DNA of 8,047 bases from Pseudomonadota bacterium. Lineage in GTDB: Bacteria > Myxococcota > Myxococcia > Myxococcales > Myxococcaceae. The notes beneath the pieces were generated by a model, which was not told where the DNA came from, did not search any database, and was given only the letters and a program-made list of their open reading frames with translations. Shown here piece by piece: positions 1-7,024 of this stretch. The stretch lies in assembly GCA_023424585.1 (NCBI GenBank), contig JAFADT010000563.1, positions 1 through 8,047 of the forward strand, in the 5' to 3' direction. The position numbers were made by a program, and so were the translations under genes. How positions within the stretch are numbered: the stretch's first letter is position 1; every line of letters begins with the position of its first letter.

Positions 1-1028
1 CGTCGGAGGAGCGCTACCTGTCCGTGGCGCGGGCTCCGGGGGCTTCGGATCAGCGCTACGGGCAGGCCGTGGGCGTGACGGGCTCTCCGTATCTGGAGGT
101 GCCGCGCGCCCCAGGGGCTTCTGCGCAGCGGTACGGGCAGACGCTGCTTCCGGGCGGTGTTTCGGAGTACCGCTATCTGGAGATACCGCGCGCGCCGGGC
201 GCTTCGGACCAGCGCTACGTCGAGGGCGCGGGCGGGCAGGGGGCGCGAGAGGTCCCGCGCGCGCAGGGGGCCTCGGACCGTCAGTACCTGACGGTTTCTC
301 GTGCGGCCGGGGCCTCGGACCAGCGGTACTTGAGCGTGCCGCGCGCGGCTGGAGCGTCGGACCAGCGCTATCTGTCCGTGGAGCGTGCGGCTGGGGCTTC
401 GGACCAGCGGTACTTGAGCGTGCCACGTGCGGCTGGGGCTTCGGATCAGCGCCATCTGTCCGTGGATCTCGCGACGGGAGTTTCGGATCAGCAAGCTCGC
501 GCCGTGCCTCGGACGACCGGGACCGCGGATCAACACCACCTGTCCGAGGATCGCGCGACGGGTGCTTCGGATCGGCCGCGCCTTGGTGGGTCGCCCGCTG
601 ACTCCTGGTCTCCGGAGGGACCGGTCGCGCAGGCACCTGCCCCTTGGTCTCGGGCGGATATGCTCGAAGCGCGGGACCTGCCGTCGTCGCGTCCGGCCGA
701 CGGTGCACCAGCTCAAGCCGCCTCCACGGACTCGTGGCGGCCCGCGGAGCCCGAGCCTCCCCAGAACCCATGGGCCATGAGCGTGGCGCGCGGCCCCACC
801 GCGTCTGAGCAGCGTGCCCTCGACAGGGCCCGCGAGGTCGCGCGCAAGGCCGCACCGGCCGCCGAGCCTCCGAGCCGCCCCGCGCCCGCGAAGGTCGAGC
901 CCTCCGCGGCGCCTCCAGCCACCCCTGAAACCCCGACCCCTTCGAGCCCCGCAGCAGCCAAGGCGGACGCTCGGAAGGCGGCCCCGAAACCCTCCAAGTC
1001 CCGGTCTTCGCGCCGTGGACGGAAGTGA
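1..1028 (+). CDS. Tandem-repeat, low-complexity protein of unknown function (5' partial)
   Basis: The reading frame is open to the left edge; the first complete codon is at base 3 and the codons before the GTG at 24 already read as repeat sequence (SEERYLS), so that GTG is a repeat valine, not the start. The visible 341 residues fall into three parts: about 13 copies of a 14-residue unit with consensus VPRAAGASDQRYLS up to base 587; a Pro/Ser/Trp-containing linker with one stray repeat copy at 783-824; and a Pro/Ala/Lys-rich tail ending in a strongly basic stretch (KPSKSRSSRRGRK). There is no signal peptide or membrane segment in the visible part, and no catalytic motif; it looks largely disordered. 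The stop TGA overlaps a possible GTG start of the branching-enzyme gene, so the two are probably co-translated. A folded domain may lie upstream of the window; DUF4912, which I recall near GH57 genes, is a guess I cannot test here. Function unknown. Confidence 0.8.
   Translation, partial: SEERYLSVARAPGASDQRYGQAVGVTGSPYLEVPRAPGASAQRYGQTLLPGGVSEYRYLEIPRAPGASDQRYVEGAGGQGAREVPRAQGASDRQYLTVSRAAGASDQRYLSVPRAAGASDQRYLSVERAAGASDQRYLSVPRAAGASDQRHLSVDLATGVSDQQARAVPRTTGTADQHHLSEDRATGASDRPRLGGSPADSWSPEGPVAQAPAPWSRADMLEARDLPSSRPADGAPAQAASTDSWRPAEPEPPQNPWAMSVARGPTASEQRALDRAREVARKAAPAAEPPSRPAPAKVEPSAAPPATPETPTPSSPAAAKADARKAAPKPSKSRSSRRGRK
3..587 (+). repeat. 42-bp (14-residue) in-frame tandem repeats
   Basis: Regular 42-base units begin at 24, 99, 141, 183, 252, 294, 336, 378, 420, 462, 504 and 546, with a half unit at 3-23. 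Shorter irregular segments of 33 and 27 bases interrupt the register at 66-98 and 225-251. The best-kept core is R-A-x-G-A-S-D-Q-R-Y. From 252 to 587 the units run without a break. They differ at many third codon positions (GCT/GCC/GCG, GAT/GAC), so they are not very recent copies, and the protein sequence is kept better than the DNA. Units decay toward the C-terminal end, where the tyrosine and the Arg-Ala pair are lost. Units two apart are more alike than neighbours, implying an 84-base higher-order repeat. Confidence 0.9.
783..824 (+). repeat. Isolated divergent copy of the 14-residue repeat
   Basis: The segment VARGPTASEQRALD matches the repeat consensus at V, R, A, S, Q, R and L in the same spacing, about 195 bases after the last regular unit and directly before the Ala/Lys/Pro-rich tail. 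It suggests the array once reached further, or that this is a capping unit. The match is short and could partly be chance. Confidence 0.55.
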
Positions 1029-1054
1029 ACCCGCACGGCCTCTCCGACCGACCT

Positions 1055-2644
1055 ATGAGCCTGGGCTCCCTCGCGCTGGTCCTTCACGCGCACCTGCCGT
1101 TCGTCCGCCACCCTGAATACGAAGACTTCCTCGAGGAGGACTGGCTCTACGAAGCCATCTCCGAGACGTACCTGCCGCTGCTGCGCGTGTTCGACAGGCT
1201 GGTCGAGGACCGCGTCCCCTTCCGGGTGACGATGACGCTCTCGCCCACGCTCGTGTCGATGCTCAACGACGACCTGCTGCGCGAGCGCTACGCCCGGCGG
1301 CTGGACCTGCTCTGCGAGCTGGGCGCCCGCGAGGTGCATCGCACGCGGGAGGACCCCACGTTCCACGCGCTGGCCGTCTTCCACCGCGACCACTTCGAGT
1401 CGCTGCGCCTCGCGTACCACAACCACTACCGGCGCGACCTGGTGGCCGCGTTCCGCAGGCTCCAGGACTCGGGCCACCTGGACATCCTCACCTGCAACGC
1501 GACCCACGGCTTCCTGCCGCTCATGCAGCAGACGCCGGAGGCCGTGCGCGCCCAGGTGACGGTCGCCGCGAACCACTACCGCCAGAACTTCGGCCGCGAC
1601 CCCGCCGGCATCTGGCTGGCCGAGTGCGGCTACTTCCCGGGCCTGGAGCGCATCCTCGCCGCCGAGCGCATCCGCTACTTCTTCGTCGACACGCACGCGC
1701 TCACGGACGCCACGCCCCGCCCGCTGCACGGCCCCTACGCGCCCATCTTCACGGAGCCCGGCGTGGCGGCCTTCGCGCGCGACACGGAGAGCAGCCAGCA
1801 GGTCTGGAGCACCGAGCACGGCTACCCCGGCGACCCCGTCTACCGCGAGTTCTACCGGGACATCGGCTGGGACCTGGACCTGGACTACATCCGGCCCTTC
1901 ATCCAGCCCACCGGCGACCGCAAGAACACCGGCTTCAAGTACTTCCGCATCACCGGCAAGACGAACGACAAGCAGCCCTATGATCCGGCCGCCGCCCGCG
2001 AGCGCGCCTGGGTCCACGCGGGCAACTTCCTCTTCAACCGCGAGCGCCAGTTCGAGTACCTCGCGTCGCGGATGGGCGGCCGCAAGCCCGTGGTCGTCGC
2101 CCCCTACGACGCGGAGCTCTTCGGCCACTGGTGGTTCGAGGGCCCCCACTTCATCGACGCGCTCATCCGCCAGGCCGCGCGCAACCCCAGCCGCATCCAG
2201 CTCATCAGCCCGCTGGACGACCTGCGCGAGCACCCGGAGAACCAGGTGGCCACGCCGCCCATGTCCTCCTGGGGCGCGGGCGGGTACGCGAACATGTGGC
2301 TCGACGGCACGAACGACTGGATCTACCGCCACCTCGACCACGCCGCGCGGCGGATGGCGGAGCTGGCCCGGGACTTCCCGGACGCGCCGTCCCTCACGCG
2401 CCGGGCCCTGAACCAGGCCGCGCGCGAGCTGCTCCTCGCGCAGGCCTCCGACTGGGCCTTCATCATGAAGACCGGCACCATGGTGGACTACGCCGTGCGC
2501 CGCACGAAGGAGCACCTGCAGCGCTTCCTGCGCCTGCACGACCAGGTGCGCGCCGACGCCGTCGACGAGTCCTGGCTCTCCCACGTGGAGGGCCGCGACA
2601 ACCTGTTCCCCGAGCTGGACTACCGCGTCTACCGGCCCGGTTGA
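1055..2644 (+). CDS. GH57-family 1,4-alpha-glucan branching enzyme (DUF1957 C-terminal domain)
   Basis: A cytoplasmic enzyme expected to cut alpha-1,4-glucan chains and rejoin them through alpha-1,6 links, making branch points in glycogen-like polymers. All GH57 landmarks are visible (numbered from ATG 1055, 529 residues): the N-terminal LVLHAHLPFVRHPE (His11, His13), CNATHGF at 147, WLAECGY with probable nucleophile Glu190, and APYDAELFGHWWFEG with probable acid/base Asp352. In the branching-enzyme helical domain, SWGAGGYANMWLDG carries a Trp pair (406, 415) nine residues apart, as in characterised GH57 branching enzymes. Length fits the family (about 520-530). ATG 1055 is preferred because the protein then begins just before the conserved strand, but GTG 1025 in the same frame adds 10 residues and overlaps the upstream stop by four bases; neither has a strong ribosome site. 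No promoter is needed between genes 1 and 2. It is unrelated to the GH13 enzyme GlgB. Substrate details are inferred from family. Confidence 0.92.
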   Translation: MSLGSLALVLHAHLPFVRHPEYEDFLEEDWLYEAISETYLPLLRVFDRLVEDRVPFRVTMTLSPTLVSMLNDDLLRERYARRLDLLCELGAREVHRTREDPTFHALAVFHRDHFESLRLAYHNHYRRDLVAAFRRLQDSGHLDILTCNATHGFLPLMQQTPEAVRAQVTVAANHYRQNFGRDPAGIWLAECGYFPGLERILAAERIRYFFVDTHALTDATPRPLHGPYAPIFTEPGVAAFARDTESSQQVWSTEHGYPGDPVYREFYRDIGWDLDLDYIRPFIQPTGDRKNTGFKYFRITGKTNDKQPYDPAAARERAWVHAGNFLFNRERQFEYLASRMGGRKPVVVAPYDAELFGHWWFEGPHFIDALIRQAARNPSRIQLISPLDDLREHPENQVATPPMSSWGAGGYANMWLDGTNDWIYRHLDHAARRMAELARDFPDAPSLTRRALNQAARELLLAQASDWAFIMKTGTMVDYAVRRTKEHLQRFLRLHDQVRADAVDESWLSHVEGRDNLFPELDYRVYRPG

Positions 2645-2747
2645 GCGGTCCGGGAACAGGCGGCCGGCCCGGGGGTTCACCTCCTGTCACCGGACGAGGT
2701 CGTTCCGGTTGCGGGGCTTCGTTTCCGCTTTAGCTTGAAGGAAATCC

Positions 2748-4244
2748 ATGACCCACACGCTCCCTCCGTTCCGTCGCAAGCTCGTGGCCGCCGTGCTGGT
2801 GTTGGCGTCGCCCACGCTCGCCCTCGCGCAGGCCCCCGCCGCCAGGCCCGCAACGCCCCAGACGCAGCGGGCGGTCTCCGGTCAGGCCAGCAACCTCCAG
2901 CCCGCCACGACCGAGGCCCAGTCGCTCGCCTCGCTGGCGCCGCTGGTGGATTCGGTGAAGTCCGCCGTGGTGAACGTGGACGTGCAGGCGAAGCCGGAGA
3001 TGCCGGCGGGCATGGAGGACAACCCGCTCTTCGACCGCTTCTTCGGCGGCAACGGCCGGGGCCGCGGCCGCAGCGAGCGTGAGCAGATCCGCCAGGGCGC
3101 CGGGTCCGGCTTCATCATCGACCCGAAGGGCATCGTGCTGACCAACAACCACGTCGTCGAGGACGCGGTGACCATCACCATCCGCCTGGACGACGGTCGC
3201 TCGTTCACGGGCGAGGTGGTGGGGCGCGACCCGCTCACCGACGTGGCCGTGGTGAAGATCAAGGAGAAGGTGGATCAGCTCCCCACCGTGAAGCTGGGCG
3301 ACTCCGACGCCGTGCGCGTGGGGGACTGGGTGCTGGCCATCGGCAACCCGTTCGGCCTGGCCTCCAGCGTGAGCGTGGGCATCCTGTCCGCGCGCGCCCG
3401 TGAGATTGGCGCCAGCGTTTACGACGACTTCCTGCAGACGGACGCGGCCATCAACCCCGGCAACTCCGGCGGCCCGCTCTTCAACATGAAGGGCGAGGTG
3501 GTGGGCATCAACACCGCCATCGTCGGCGGCGGCACGGGCATCGGCTTCTCCGTGCCCAGCAACCTCATCAAGGCGCTGCTGCCGCAGCTGGAGAAGGAGG
3601 GCGCCGTCACGCGCGGCTGGCTGGGCGTGGGCATCCAGCCCCTCACGCGCGAGCTGGGCCAGGCGCTGAAGCTGCCGGTGAGCGAGGGCGCCATCCTCAC
3701 GCAGATCACCCCCGACTCCCCGGCGTCCAAGGCCGGCCTCAAGCCGGACGACGTGGTGGTGGCCGTGGACGGCAAGCAGGTCCGCTCCGACAGCGAGCTC
3801 ACCCGCACCGTGGCGCTCAAGCGGCCCAACACCGTCTCCACGCTGACCCTCTACCGCGACGGCAAGAAGCAGGACGTCAAGGTGACCATGGGCACGCGCC
3901 CGGACCTGGAGGGCCTGTCCAAGAAGAAGCCGGAGGTCACCGACGAGCAGGACAGCTCGCGCCGCGTGGGCGTGTCCCTGCAGGACCTGGACGCCCGCAC
4001 GGCGTCCCAGGCCGGCTTCACCGAGCGCGCCGGCGCGCTGATCACGGACATCGTCCCGGGCTCGCCCGCGGACCGCGCGCAGCTGACCCCGGGCATGCTG
4101 GTGGTGGAGGCGAACAAGAAGCCCATCGCGAGCGCGAAGGAGCTGGCCGCGGTCATCCGCGCCGCGCCCAAGGGCAGCACGCTGCTCCTGCGCGTGGCCG
4201 GCCCCGGCGGCGGGCGCCTCCTGCGCGCGCTGACCGTGCCCTGA
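2748..4244 (+). CDS. Do/DegP (HtrA)-family periplasmic serine endoprotease with two PDZ domains
   Basis: An envelope quality-control protease, expected to degrade or hold misfolded exported proteins. ATG 2748 follows a good AAGGA ribosome site (2738-2742, five-base spacer). Residues 1-27 form a Sec signal peptide: basic RRK at 9-11, hydrophobic core, cleavage likely after ALA (27), followed by a Pro/Ala/Gln linker. The trypsin-like domain carries the triad His135 (TNNHVV), Asp165 (LTDVAVVK) and Ser240 (NPGNSGGPLF); the spacings of 30 and 75 residues equal those of E. coli DegP (105/135/210). A Gly/Arg-rich loop near 95-112 (FFGGNGRGRGRSE) corresponds to the LA loop region. PDZ1 starts near 289 (RGWLGVGIQP), PDZ2 near 406 (RVGVSLQDL) and runs to the end. 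At 498 residues it is of usual family length with nothing missing. It could equally be called MucD or DegQ type; myxobacteria carry several paralogues, so I give no symbol. It stands 103 bases after the branching enzyme and I see no convincing promoter there. Confidence 0.95.
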   Translation: MTHTLPPFRRKLVAAVLVLASPTLALAQAPAARPATPQTQRAVSGQASNLQPATTEAQSLASLAPLVDSVKSAVVNVDVQAKPEMPAGMEDNPLFDRFFGGNGRGRGRSEREQIRQGAGSGFIIDPKGIVLTNNHVVEDAVTITIRLDDGRSFTGEVVGRDPLTDVAVVKIKEKVDQLPTVKLGDSDAVRVGDWVLAIGNPFGLASSVSVGILSARAREIGASVYDDFLQTDAAINPGNSGGPLFNMKGEVVGINTAIVGGGTGIGFSVPSNLIKALLPQLEKEGAVTRGWLGVGIQPLTRELGQALKLPVSEGAILTQITPDSPASKAGLKPDDVVVAVDGKQVRSDSELTRTVALKRPNTVSTLTLYRDGKKQDVKVTMGTRPDLEGLSKKKPEVTDEQDSSRRVGVSLQDLDARTASQAGFTERAGALITDIVPGSPADRAQLTPGMLVVEANKKPIASAKELAAVIRAAPKGSTLLLRVAGPGGGRLLRALTVP

Positions 4245-4307
4245 GGTCGGACGGCGGGGCTTGGGGACTCACGCCCCCGACTTGAACGCGGAGGTGGGCG
4301 AACGTCG

Positions 4308-4901
4308 ATGAGCGTCAACTACGTCTCGTTGGGTGACAGCACGGCGGTGGGGGTGGGGGCGTCGCAGGGCGGGGGCTACCCCGACCGGCTCGCCTCCCGC
4401 CTCCGGAAGGACGGCCTCCCCGTGGGCCACACGAACCTGGGGCAGAGCGGCGCGCGCGTGCGCGACGTCGTCAACAACGCCCTCAAGCGGGTCATCGCGT
4501 TGCAGCCCACGCTCATCACCCTGGGCGTGGGCACCAACGACATCTGGCGCGGCACCGAGGTGGCGGAGTTCCAGGACGACCTGGACCGCATCGCCCGGCG
4601 GCTGAAGCAGACCGGCGCGTCCATGGTCGTGGTGAACATCGCGGACATGGCGCTCGCGCCGGTGGCGAAGATGGTGCCCAGCGCGCTGTACGAAGGGCGC
4701 ATCGACCCGTTCAACGCGGCCATCGCCTCCGTGGCCCGCGCGCACGGGCTGCACCTGGTGGACCTCTACACCGCCAGCCGGGAGATGATCCCCCGGCGCC
4801 CGGACTTCTTCTGCCCAGATGGCTTCCACCCGTCCGCGGCGGGCTACGAGGAGTGGGCGGACCTGATGCTCCCCGTGGTCCGCACGCTCGTGCGGCGGTA
4901 G
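4308..4901 (+). CDS. SGNH/GDSL-family hydrolase (esterase/acylhydrolase)
   Basis: A 197-residue single-domain SGNH hydrolase. Block I is LGDST with nucleophile Ser11; block II is NLGQSGARV supplying an oxyanion-hole glycine (Gly45 or Gly48); block III is GVGTND with Asn77; block V is DGFHPS with Asp171 and His174. All four consensus blocks and catalytic residues are therefore intact, and the length suits the compact TesA/acetylhydrolase-like group. There is no signal peptide, so it should act in the cytoplasm, perhaps on an acyl or acetyl ester; the substrate cannot be read from sequence. ATG 4308 is preceded by GGAGGTG (4290-4296) with an 11-base spacer, rather long but usable. It follows the protease gene by 63 bases on the same strand and may be co-transcribed with it, and it converges on the cyclase gene with only 34 bases between stops. 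Confidence 0.9.
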   Translation: MSVNYVSLGDSTAVGVGASQGGGYPDRLASRLRKDGLPVGHTNLGQSGARVRDVVNNALKRVIALQPTLITLGVGTNDIWRGTEVAEFQDDLDRIARRLKQTGASMVVVNIADMALAPVAKMVPSALYEGRIDPFNAAIASVARAHGLHLVDLYTASREMIPRRPDFFCPDGFHPSAAGYEEWADLMLPVVRTLVRR

Positions 4902-4902
4902 T

Positions 4903-4918
4903 CCCCGGGCCGCCGGGG
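4903..4918. terminator. Possible bidirectional terminator hairpin between convergent genes
   Basis: CCCCGG, a four-base loop GCCG, then CCGGGG form a perfect six-pair GC stem in the 34-base gap between the convergent hydrolase and cyclase stops. The position suits a shared terminator, but there is no T-tract on either side and short GC stems arise readily in this genome, so the call is tentative. Confidence 0.35.
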
Positions 4919-4935
4919 CCGGGGCCTCCTGCCGC

Positions 4936-6861
4936 TCAGGCCTTCGCGATGCCCGTGGGGGCGGCGGGCGTGGAGGGCGCGTCCGCGGGCGGCGCGTTGA
5001 TGCTGCGCTCGCGGCCGGGGTGCACCTCCATGCCGGGCTCGAACGCCGTCACGCGGTTGCGCCCGGTGCGCTTGCTGCAATAGAGCGCCGCGTCCGCGGA
5101 GTCCACCAGCGTGTCCTGCGCCGCCGCGTCCGTGGGGAAGTGCGAGACGCCGATGGACACCGTGACGTGCCCTCCGGGCAGCCCCGGGCGGTTGAGCGTG
5201 ACGGCCTCCGCCACCGCGCGGCGCAGCGTCTCCGCGACCTCCACCGCCGTGGCCTTGGACACCTGCGGCAGCAGCAGCACGAACTCCTCGCCGCCGTAGC
5301 GACCGAGCGTGTCCACCTTGCGCGCGCGGGTCCGCAGGACGTCGGAGACGCGGCGCAGGGTCTCGTCGCCAGCGCGGTGGCCGGCCAGGTCGTTGAGCCG
5401 CTTGAAGTGGTCCACGTCCACCATCAGCAGCGCCAGCGGCGCGCCGAAGCGCTGGGCCCGCGCCAGCTCCAGGTCCAACCGCTGGAAGAGGTGGCGGCGG
5501 TTGGGTATGCCCGTGAGCGCGTCCGTCAGCGTGAGCTTCACCGTCTCCGCGTGGAGGCGCGCGTTCGTCACCGCCGTCGCGGCCTGGTCGGCCACCGCGG
5601 TGAAGAGCTCGATCTCCTCCTTGGAGAAGCTCGCCGTCTCCGGGCGCTGGAAGTTGATGACGCCGAGGAGCGTGTCCGCGTGCACCATGGGCACCGCCAG
5701 CAGCGAGCCCTGCTCGGAGCCGCCGCGCAGGCCGCGCCGCGCGAAGATGCTGGTGCTGTCCGTGAGGTCCGGCAGGTACACCGCCTTGCGCGACTGCGCG
5801 GCCCGGCCGCACGCGCCCTCGCCGATGGCGAAGGTGTGGCCCTCCAGGCCCCGGCCCTGCGGCCACGCGTGCTTCACCTCCAGCACGCCCTCCTCGTTGA
5901 GGAGCATGATGGAGAAGTCCTGGATGTGCAGCTGCTCCACCACCATGCGGGTGATGCGCGACAACAGCTCGTCCAGCTCCAGCGTGGCGTTGAGCGAGCG
6001 CGCCACGTCGAACAGCAGCGACAGCTCCCGCAGGCGCTCCTCCAGCTCGTCCTTCAGCGCCAGCTTCTCCTTCACCAGCTCAAGGTCGCGGTGCGTGTCG
6101 ATCTCCTCCACCTTCATGGAGGTGAGCCGCGCGAGCATCTGGTTGAAGGCCGCGCCCAGCCGCGAGATCTCATCCGGGCCCCGGGCCTCCGCGCGCACCA
6201 GCAGGTCGCCGTCCGCCGCGCGCCCCATGGCCTCGCTCAACCGCTTGAGCGGCGCGGTGAGCACGAAGCGCAGCGACAGCCAGGTGACGAGCCCCAGGAT
6301 GCCCACGAAGAGCACCATCGCGCCCAGCGCGTCCTGGAACACCGTCTGGAGCTGGCGGTTCAGCGCGGGCTCGCCCAGGCGTACCTGGAGCACGCCCATG
6401 CGCTGCGCGGCCTCGCCGGTGTGACAGCCGGAGCACTCCGGGCCGCCCAGGGGCCGCACCACCTCCGTGCCCTGGTCGCTGGAGCGCGCCGTCTCCGGCC
6501 CCGTCGCGGACAGCCGAGCGGCCTCCGGATGCGGGTGGCCCTGCTCGGCCGGCTTCCGGCTCCAGCGGATGCGCCCGTCCGGGGTCAGCACCCGCAGGTC
6601 CTCCACGGAGCGGAACAGCCGCGTGTCCGACGCCAGCACCTCCGCCACCGCGCTGTGCGGCGCCGCGCCCGGCGCCTGCGGGAGCATGAACGTGGAGGCG
6701 ACCGCCTCCGCCAGCGCGAGCGCCTCCAGGTGCGTGCCCTCCCGCACCGCTTGTCGCGCCTCGCGCGAGAAGTGGCCCACGCCCAGGAGCGCCACCACCA
6801 ACCCGGGCAGCGCGATGCTCCACAAGAGCTTCCTGCCAATCGTCTCGGAACCGAGGGCCAT
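4936..6861 (-). CDS. Membrane diguanylate cyclase: periplasmic haem-c (CxxCH) sensor, HAMP, GAF, GGDEF
   Basis: A 641-residue sensor expected to make c-di-GMP from two GTP. Order: TM1 about 12-29; a periplasmic region about 30-179, with a PAS/Cache-like stretch (LRVLTPDGRIRWSR, 89-102) and the motif ECSGCHTG, whose Cys143, Cys146 and His147 form a c-type haem attachment site; TM2 about 180-199; HAMP about 200-252 (TAPLKRLSEAM, DEISRLGAAFNQM); a charged coiled coil 250-283; GAF about 283-435; GGDEF about 440-606; and a Pro/Ala-rich tail. The cyclase is complete: DALTGIPNRR (447), metal-binding VDVDHF (Asp482), and active site YGGEEF (GGEEF at 523-527). RKVD (514-517) lies five residues before GGEEF, so the RxxD product-inhibition site is present. 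ATG 6861 is the only start before an in-frame stop at 6909-6907; its ribosome site is poor. The haem role (redox, NO, CO or oxygen sensing) is inference; the catalytic call is firm. Confidence 0.93.
   Translation of the reverse strand: MALGSETIGRKLLWSIALPGLVVALLGVGHFSREARQAVREGTHLEALALAEAVASTFMLPQAPGAAPHSAVAEVLASDTRLFRSVEDLRVLTPDGRIRWSRKPAEQGHPHPEAARLSATGPETARSSDQGTEVVRPLGGPECSGCHTGEAAQRMGVLQVRLGEPALNRQLQTVFQDALGAMVLFVGILGLVTWLSLRFVLTAPLKRLSEAMGRAADGDLLVRAEARGPDEISRLGAAFNQMLARLTSMKVEEIDTHRDLELVKEKLALKDELEERLRELSLLFDVARSLNATLELDELLSRITRMVVEQLHIQDFSIMLLNEEGVLEVKHAWPQGRGLEGHTFAIGEGACGRAAQSRKAVYLPDLTDSTSIFARRGLRGGSEQGSLLAVPMVHADTLLGVINFQRPETASFSKEEIELFTAVADQAATAVTNARLHAETVKLTLTDALTGIPNRRHLFQRLDLELARAQRFGAPLALLMVDVDHFKRLNDLAGHRAGDETLRRVSDVLRTRARKVDTLGRYGGEEFVLLLPQVSKATAVEVAETLRRAVAEAVTLNRPGLPGGHVTVSIGVSHFPTDAAAQDTLVDSADAALYCSKRTGRNRVTAFEPGMEVHPGRERSINAPPADAPSTPAAPTGIAKA
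6421..6435 (-). other. CxxCH haem-c attachment codons in the cyclase sensor domain
   Basis: On the minus strand these codons read Cys-Ser-Gly-Cys-His (residues 143-147). The predicted N-in topology places them between TM1 and TM2, in the periplasm, where cytochrome c maturation occurs. There is only one such motif in the protein. Met155 or His109/His111 could be the second axial ligand, but this is a guess. Confidence 0.75.
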
Positions 6862-6922
6862 GTGCGGGGCGCAGTGTGCTCCGCGCTCGTGCGTTCTGCC
6901 CGCGAGTCACGGAGTGTTCAAA

Positions 6923-6951
6923 ATTGTCAGGGGCGTGACACGCCCTGTCAA
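6923..6951 (-). promoter_or_regulatory. Housekeeping-type (sigma-70/sigma-A) promoter for the diguanylate cyclase
   Basis: Read on the minus strand, a perfect -35 TTGACA (6951-6946) is followed by a 17-base spacer and a -10 GACAAT (6928-6923, four of six consensus positions, last three perfect). Predicted transcript start is near 6916, giving a leader of about 55 bases to ATG 6861. A/T-rich sequence upstream of the -35 (around 6965-6976) could act as an UP-like element. This is the closest match to consensus in the window. Confidence 0.65.
6931..6945. promoter_or_regulatory. Perfect palindromic operator inside the cyclase promoter spacer
   Basis: GGGCGTG-A-CACGCCC is a perfect inverted repeat with seven-base arms and a one-base centre. 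It lies wholly in the 17-base spacer between the -35 and -10 on the minus strand, a classic position for a repressor. It is overlaid by three alternating half-sites, TGTCA (6925-6929), TGACA (6936-6940) and TGTCA (6946-6950). The binding protein is unknown. Confidence 0.5.
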
Positions 6952-7024
6952 ACGTGCCGGCGTCGAAATATTGAAACGAGGGTGTTGTTCTCCGGCATGT
7001 TCTTGTTTTCAAGGGCTGCTCCCG

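Noticed and set aside
1..587. Tandem repeats as a CRISPR array or non-coding satellite
   Set aside because: Units are in-frame multiples of three, have no unique spacers, and preserve protein sequence better than DNA.
713..2680. 655-codon open frame on the minus strand, antisense to the branching enzyme
   Set aside because: It mirrors the GC-rich third positions of a clear GH57 gene; its translation is Val/Ala/Arg/Gly/His-rich with no recognisable motif.
2645..2747. Promoter before the protease gene (TTGCGG 2709-2714 with TAGCTT 2731-2736)
   Set aside because: Each element matches only three of six consensus positions with a 16-base spacer; not distinguishable from chance. The gene may have an unrecognised alternative-sigma promoter or be read through from upstream.
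4246..4281. Possible terminator hairpin after the protease gene (GTCGG...CCGAC with inner GGGC...GCCC)
   Set aside because: The stems are short, separated by an unpaired six-base bulge, with a 12-base loop and no T-tract. The next gene follows closely on the same strand.
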